Below are positions 60,483 through 64,000 of a DNA stretch of 64,000 bases, one piece after another (the first letter of the stretch is position 1; the number at the start of each line of letters is the position of its first letter). The stretch comes from Clostridiales bacterium 1_7_47FAA (GTDB taxonomy: Bacteria; Bacillota; Clostridia; Lachnospirales; Lachnospiraceae): assembly GCA_000155435.1 (NCBI GenBank), contig DS990265.1, positions 3,565-67,564 of the forward strand, in the 5' to 3' direction. Made by a program: the position numbers and the translations under genes. The notes under the pieces are model-generated. The model worked only from the letters and a program-made list of their open reading frames with translations. It searched no databases and was not told the DNA's origin.

Positions 60483-60908
60483 CTATCCAACCATGAAGGT
60501 CAGCTCTGCGCTTACCGCCAGCTTGCCGTCCACCGTGGCAGTGGCCTTGCCCACGCCCACAGGGCCTTTCTGCTTGATGATCTCGCACTCCAGCTTCACT
60601 TTATCCCCCGGCACGACCTTGCGCTTGAATTTGGCCTTGTCGATTCCGCCAAAGTAGGCAACCTTTCCCTTAAAACCTTCCTGGGACAGGATGGCTACCG
60701 CGCCTGTCTGGGCCAGTGCCTCCACCAGAAGGACGCCCGGCATGACCGGTTCCTGAGGGAAATGTCCCTTGAAAAATGACTCGTCATAAGTCACGCATTT
60801 ATATCCAACCGCCCGCAGGCCCGGTTCCAGCTCTTCGATACAGTCAATCAAGAGGAAGGGATGTCTGTGAGGTATGATTTCCTGGATTTCTTTTACTCCC
60901 ATTAACAT
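60483..60908 (-). CDS. fabZ: 3-hydroxyacyl-ACP dehydratase FabZ
   Basis: FabZ dehydrates 3-hydroxyacyl-ACP in each elongation round. The 141-aa hot-dog protein has the [11 protein letters not shown] catalytic His region, [25 protein letters not shown] with the catalytic Glu, and the typical C-terminal beta-hairpin ([20 protein letters not shown]). It lies 16 bases after accB. Confidence 0.97.
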   Translation of the reverse strand: MLMGVKEIQEIIPHRHPFLLIDCIEELEPGLRAVGYKCVTYDESFFKGHFPQEPVMPGVLLVEALAQTGAVAILSQEGFKGKVAYFGGIDKAKFKRKVVPGDKVKLECEIIKQKGPVGVGKATATVDGKLAVSAELTFMVG

Positions 60909-60924
60909 GGTGTTTTCCTCCTGT

Positions 60925-61410
60925 TTATTTAATCCTGAACAGCGGCTGTCCGTATTCCACCACTTCCTCGTTGTTCACAAGGATGGCTTCCACCACGCCG
61001 TCATATTCGCTTTCTATCTCGTTCATCAGCTTCATGGCCTCGATGATGCCCAGTACCTGGCCCTTTTTCACGGTGTCACCCACCTTTACGAATGCATCCG
61101 CATCCGGTGAGGAGGACTCATAGAAGGTCCCTACCAGGGGGGAGGTGACTACTTTATCCGAACCGATATCCACGCCCGCTGTCTGGACCGCTGTCTCCTG
61201 TACCTGGGACACGGTGATGCCTGCGCCGGCTGCCGTGTTAAGCATCTGGACAGCCGCCTGGTCCATGGACGGAGCTGCAACCGTGACAATCTGCGGCTGC
61301 TCCTTCTTGCACTTTAAGGAGAGCTTCATGTTGCCTTCTTCCAATTCAAAGCTGGTCAGCTTGTTCTCAGATACCGCCTGGATCAACTGAATGATTTCAT
61401 CTATATTCAT
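60925..61410 (-). CDS. accB: Biotin carboxyl carrier protein of acetyl-CoA carboxylase
   Basis: The 161-aa protein has a helical N-terminus ([26 protein letters not shown]), an Ala/Val/Gln/Thr-rich flexible linker and the biotinyl domain with [15 protein letters not shown], where the Lys is biotinylated. The ATG at 61410 follows GGAGG by eight bases; a GTG at 61413 is an alternative. It is the partner of AccC and AccDA in the same operon. Confidence 0.97.
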   Translation of the reverse strand: MNIDEIIQLIQAVSENKLTSFELEEGNMKLSLKCKKEQPQIVTVAAPSMDQAAVQMLNTAAGAGITVSQVQETAVQTAGVDIGSDKVVTSPLVGTFYESSSPDADAFVKVGDTVKKGQVLGIIEAMKLMNEIESEYDGVVEAILVNNEEVVEYGQPLFRIK

Positions 61411-61425
61411 CACATTCTCCTCCTG

Positions 61426-62664
61426 TTATTCGCTGAATTTCCTGACAATCAGGCTGGCATTGTGCCCGCCGAAGCCAAGGGAGTTACTGATGGCAACATT
61501 GACATCCATGGCAACGCCGTCCCCCTGGGTGTAGTCCAGGTCACAGCCCTCGCCCGGTTTCTCAAGGCCGACGGTTGCATGTACGTACCCGTCTTCAATG
61601 GACTTGACGCAGGTTATGAATTCCACACCGCCTGCAGCGCCTAAAAGATGGCCGATCATGGACTTGGTGGAGTTAATCTTCACCTTCTTTGCATGTTCCC
61701 CCAGGGCCAGCTTAATGGCCTTTGTCTCAAACAGGTCATTGTGATGGGTGCTGGTTCCGTGTGCATTTACATAGTCAATGTCCTCCGGCTTTAGGCCTGC
61801 ATCCTTAATGGCATTCTCCATGGCGCGGGCAGCACCGCTTCCGTCCTCTGCCGGGGATGTGATGTGGAAAGCGTCGCAGGTTGCGCCGTAGCCCACTATC
61901 TCAGCCAGGATATTGGCACCGCGGGCCTTTGCATGCTCTAAGGATTCAAGGACAACCACGCCTGCGCCCTCGCCCATGACAAAGCCGTTGCGGTCCTCGT
62001 CAAATGGGATGGATGCACGTGCAGGGTCATCCGTGGTATTCAGGGCGGTCAGTGAGGTGAATCCTGCAATACCGATGGGGGTAATGCTGGCCTCTGCCCC
62101 GCCTGCCACCATCACATCCGCTTCTCCGTACTGGATGGAACGGAATGCCTCGCCGATGGAGTGGGTACCTGTGGCACAGGCCGTGACCACGTTAAAGCAT
62201 TTGCCCTTCAGTCCGAACTGGATGGCAACATTGCCTGCCGCCATGTTGCTGATCATAAGAGGCACCAGCAGCGGGTTCACACGGCTGGGTCCCTTTTCCA
62301 GAAGCTTCTGGATATCTTTTTCCATGGCCTGGAGGGAACCGATTCCAGATCCCACGCACACGCCTACGCGGTAGGGGTCTTCCTTCTCCATGTCAATACC
62401 TGAATGCTCCAGGGCTTCCTTGGACGCAGCGACCGCGAACTGGGAAAATGCCTCCATGCGGCGCGCTGCCTTGGGGTCCATGTAATCCTTGGCATTAAAG
62501 CCCTTTACCTCGGCTGCCAGCTTACACTTATAATCGGTTGTATCAAAATATGTGATGGGGGCGATTCCCACCTTCTTGTCCTTCAGTCCCTGCCAGAAAC
62601 TTTCCACGTCATTGCCAATGGGGGTAATGGCGCCCATACCGGTAATCACAACTCTTGTTTTCAT
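61426..62664 (-). CDS. fabF: Beta-ketoacyl-ACP synthase II
   Basis: FabF condenses malonyl-ACP with the growing acyl chain. The 412-aa protein has the active-site Cys in VVTACATGTHSIGEA, and the two histidines in NAHGTSTHHND and KSMIGHLLGAAGGVE, and the Lys in the STK segment before the second His. Length is normal. It lies 16 bases before accB. Confidence 0.97.
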   Translation of the reverse strand: MKTRVVITGMGAITPIGNDVESFWQGLKDKKVGIAPITYFDTTDYKCKLAAEVKGFNAKDYMDPKAARRMEAFSQFAVAASKEALEHSGIDMEKEDPYRVGVCVGSGIGSLQAMEKDIQKLLEKGPSRVNPLLVPLMISNMAAGNVAIQFGLKGKCFNVVTACATGTHSIGEAFRSIQYGEADVMVAGGAEASITPIGIAGFTSLTALNTTDDPARASIPFDEDRNGFVMGEGAGVVVLESLEHAKARGANILAEIVGYGATCDAFHITSPAEDGSGAARAMENAIKDAGLKPEDIDYVNAHGTSTHHNDLFETKAIKLALGEHAKKVKINSTKSMIGHLLGAAGGVEFITCVKSIEDGYVHATVGLEKPGEGCDLDYTQGDGVAMDVNVAISNSLGFGGHNASLIVRKFSE

Positions 62665-62686
62665 ACGCTCACACTCCTGTCCTTCT

Positions 62687-63427
62687 CTACATTGCCATGC
62701 CGCCGTCTACACAGAGAACCTGGCCTGTTATATATTTTGCATCTTCGGAAGCCAGGAATGCCACTGCATTAGCAATATCCTGGGTCTCCCCGAACTTCTT
62801 CATGGGAATCTGCTCCGTGACAGAGGATTTGATGCTGTCACTGAGCACATCTGTCATTTCCGTTGTAATGAAACCAGGGGCCACTGCATTGACCGTGATT
62901 CCCCTGCTTGCAAGCTCCCTTGCAGCGGATTTGGTGATTCCAATCACGCCTGCCTTGGCCGCGCAGTAGTTGGCCTGGCCCGCATTGCCCAGCACGCCGG
63001 ACACGGAAGAGATATTGATGATCCTTCCCGCCTTCTGCTTTAGCATCTGGCGTGAGATATGTTTGATACAGTTAAATACACCCTTTAAATTGGTGTTTAT
63101 GACCGCGTCAAAATCCTCCTCGGACATCTTCATCAGCAGGTTATCCCTGGTGATTCCTGCGTTGTTAACCAGGATATCCAGGCGTCCGTATCTGGACACG
63201 ATATCTGCCAGCATCTGTCCGCAGGCCTCGAAGTCGGAAACATTGCACTGCAGCGCCTCTGCCCTGCCTCCTGCGGCCTCTATCTCTTTTACCACTTCCT
63301 CCGCCTTTTGGGCAGAGCCATTATAGTTTACAATCACCGCAGCACCCTTTGCTCCCAGGGTCAGGGCTATCTGACGGCCAATCCCACGGCTGGCGCCTGT
63401 TACCAGTGCAATCTTTCCTTCCAGCAT
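62687..63427 (-). CDS. fabG: 3-oxoacyl-ACP reductase FabG
   Basis: FabG reduces 3-oxoacyl-ACP with NADPH. The 246-aa short-chain dehydrogenase has the cofactor loop [30 protein letters not shown], the catalytic Ser in INISSVSGV and Tyr/Lys in YCAAKAG. The C-terminal [12 protein letters not shown] is characteristic. It lies 22 bases before fabF. Confidence 0.97.
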   Translation of the reverse strand: MLEGKIALVTGASRGIGRQIALTLGAKGAAVIVNYNGSAQKAEEVVKEIEAAGGRAEALQCNVSDFEACGQMLADIVSRYGRLDILVNNAGITRDNLLMKMSEEDFDAVINTNLKGVFNCIKHISRQMLKQKAGRIINISSVSGVLGNAGQANYCAAKAGVIGITKSAARELASRGITVNAVAPGFITTEMTDVLSDSIKSSVTEQIPMKKFGETQDIANAVAFLASEDAKYITGQVLCVDGGMAM

Positions 63428-63477
63428 ACTAAAATCTCCTTTCGCTGCATTGAACGCGTGACGTCATTCCCGGACGC

Positions 63478-64000
63478 CTACTTCAATGCCTCCACTACCT
63501 TGTCTATATCTTCCAGTTTTTCCACGTTCATGGTCCTTACTTCTTTGTTGATTTTCTTCATGAATCCTGCCAGTGTCCTGCCAGGCCCAATCTCGATGAA
63601 GGTGTCCACCCCTTCATTTATCATGGTTTCCACGCTCTGCTGCCAGCGCACGGATGAGGATACCTGCCTGGTCAGCAGGTCCTTTACAGGCTCTGCCGTT
63701 GTGACAGGCTGCGCATTGACATTTGCCACATAAGGAATCCGAGGGGTGTGGATATCCACATCCGCCAGTACCTGGGCCAGCTTCTCCCCTGCTCCGGTAA
63801 GCATGCCTGAATGGAAGGGACCGCTTACGTTCAGCATCAGGGCACGCTTTGCCCCTGCAGCCTTAAGCTTTTCACAGGCCTCTTCCACTGCCGCCTTTTT
63901 GCCGGAAATCACAATCTGTCCCGGGCAGTTGTAATTGGCAATCCACACGCCTTCCATGGATCCGGTGACAGCTTCGATGGCAGCTGCGTCCAGCGCCAGG
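63478..64000 (-). CDS. fabD: Malonyl-CoA:ACP transacylase, partial
   Basis: The gene runs off the right edge; at least 174 C-terminal codons are visible. The segment MEGVWIANYNCPGQIVISG, the ALMLNVSGPFHSGMLTGAGEKL region with the catalytic His (SGPFHS), and IEIGPGRTLAGFMKKI are the FabD end signature. FabD loads malonyl groups on ACP. It precedes fabG by 50 bases and is the most upstream visible gene of the operon; fabH, fabK or acpP may lie outside. Confidence 0.95.
   Translation of the reverse strand, partial: LALDAAAIEAVTGSMEGVWIANYNCPGQIVISGKKAAVEEACEKLKAAGAKRALMLNVSGPFHSGMLTGAGEKLAQVLADVDIHTPRIPYVANVNAQPVTTAEPVKDLLTRQVSSSVRWQQSVETMINEGVDTFIEIGPGRTLAGFMKKINKEVRTMNVEKLEDIDKVVEALK

Overview
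The window reads as a chromosomal segment of a spore-forming, gut-type clostridium of the Lachnospiraceae (Clostridium cluster XIVa, Enterocloster-like). The evidence is moderate GC with Gram-positive ribosome binding sites, spmA and spmB spore-maturation genes, a large clostridial SRP RNA, an accD-accA fusion inside a fab operon, cell wall/choline-binding repeat proteins, and several anaerobic metabolism enzymes. I found no rRNA, tRNA, intact insertion sequence or prophage. Most genes lie on the minus strand. The species assignment is inference.

Layout. 0-7.2 kb: a minus-strand housekeeping block (pfkA, dnaX, ybaB, recR, a TPR protein with a Tyr/Gly/Glu repeat tail) with the SRP RNA behind it, then a Gfo/Idh/MocA oxidoreductase and tadA. 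7.3-12.2 kb: an anaerobic RNR activase-like radical SAM protein, a giant repeat-rich protein and nagB. 12.2-14.1 kb: an amidohydrolase divergent from a LysR regulator. 14.1-20.7 kb: a BMP-type nucleoside ABC transporter with a nucleoside hydrolase and a TauE-like permease. 20.9-25.6 kb: a lipoprotein, a FabT-like MarR regulator, a MurD plus MurL-type epimerase pair, and spmB. 25.7-26.3 kb: a phosphopantetheinyl transferase.

26.6-36.6 kb: cysK and a sigma-54 enhancer-binding regulator sit on one transcript from a perfect TTGACA/TATAAT promoter. Next to them a near-perfect sigma-54 (-24/-12) promoter drives a symporter, a class V aminotransferase, a cupin, an OsmC protein, a lipoyl-domain dihydrolipoyl dehydrogenase, lipoate ligase and RidA. 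36.7-38.7 kb: a GH25 lysozyme and an AT-rich pentapeptide-repeat gene. 38.9-44.5 kb: a molybdopterin oxidoreductase operon with FAD and 4Fe-4S partners, an EamA exporter and a GntR regulator. 44.8-49.6 kb: an APC permease and MalY-like lyase, relic CRISPR-like repeats, a DUF554 protein and spmA. 50-53.3 kb: a choline-binding-repeat protein, a YitT-like membrane protein behind a MerR-type promoter, and a MerR regulator.

53.4-56.0 kb: a cluster of DnaA boxes precedes a radical SAM/SPASM enzyme that overlaps a membrane protein whose predicted cytosolic tail is an eight-cysteine Cys-Ala repeat. This is the best candidate for an undescribed modification system. 56.1-64 kb: the fatty-acid synthesis operon fabD-fabG-fabF-accB-fabZ-accC-accDA followed by a nitronate monooxygenase/FabK-like flavoprotein, ending at a strong terminator.
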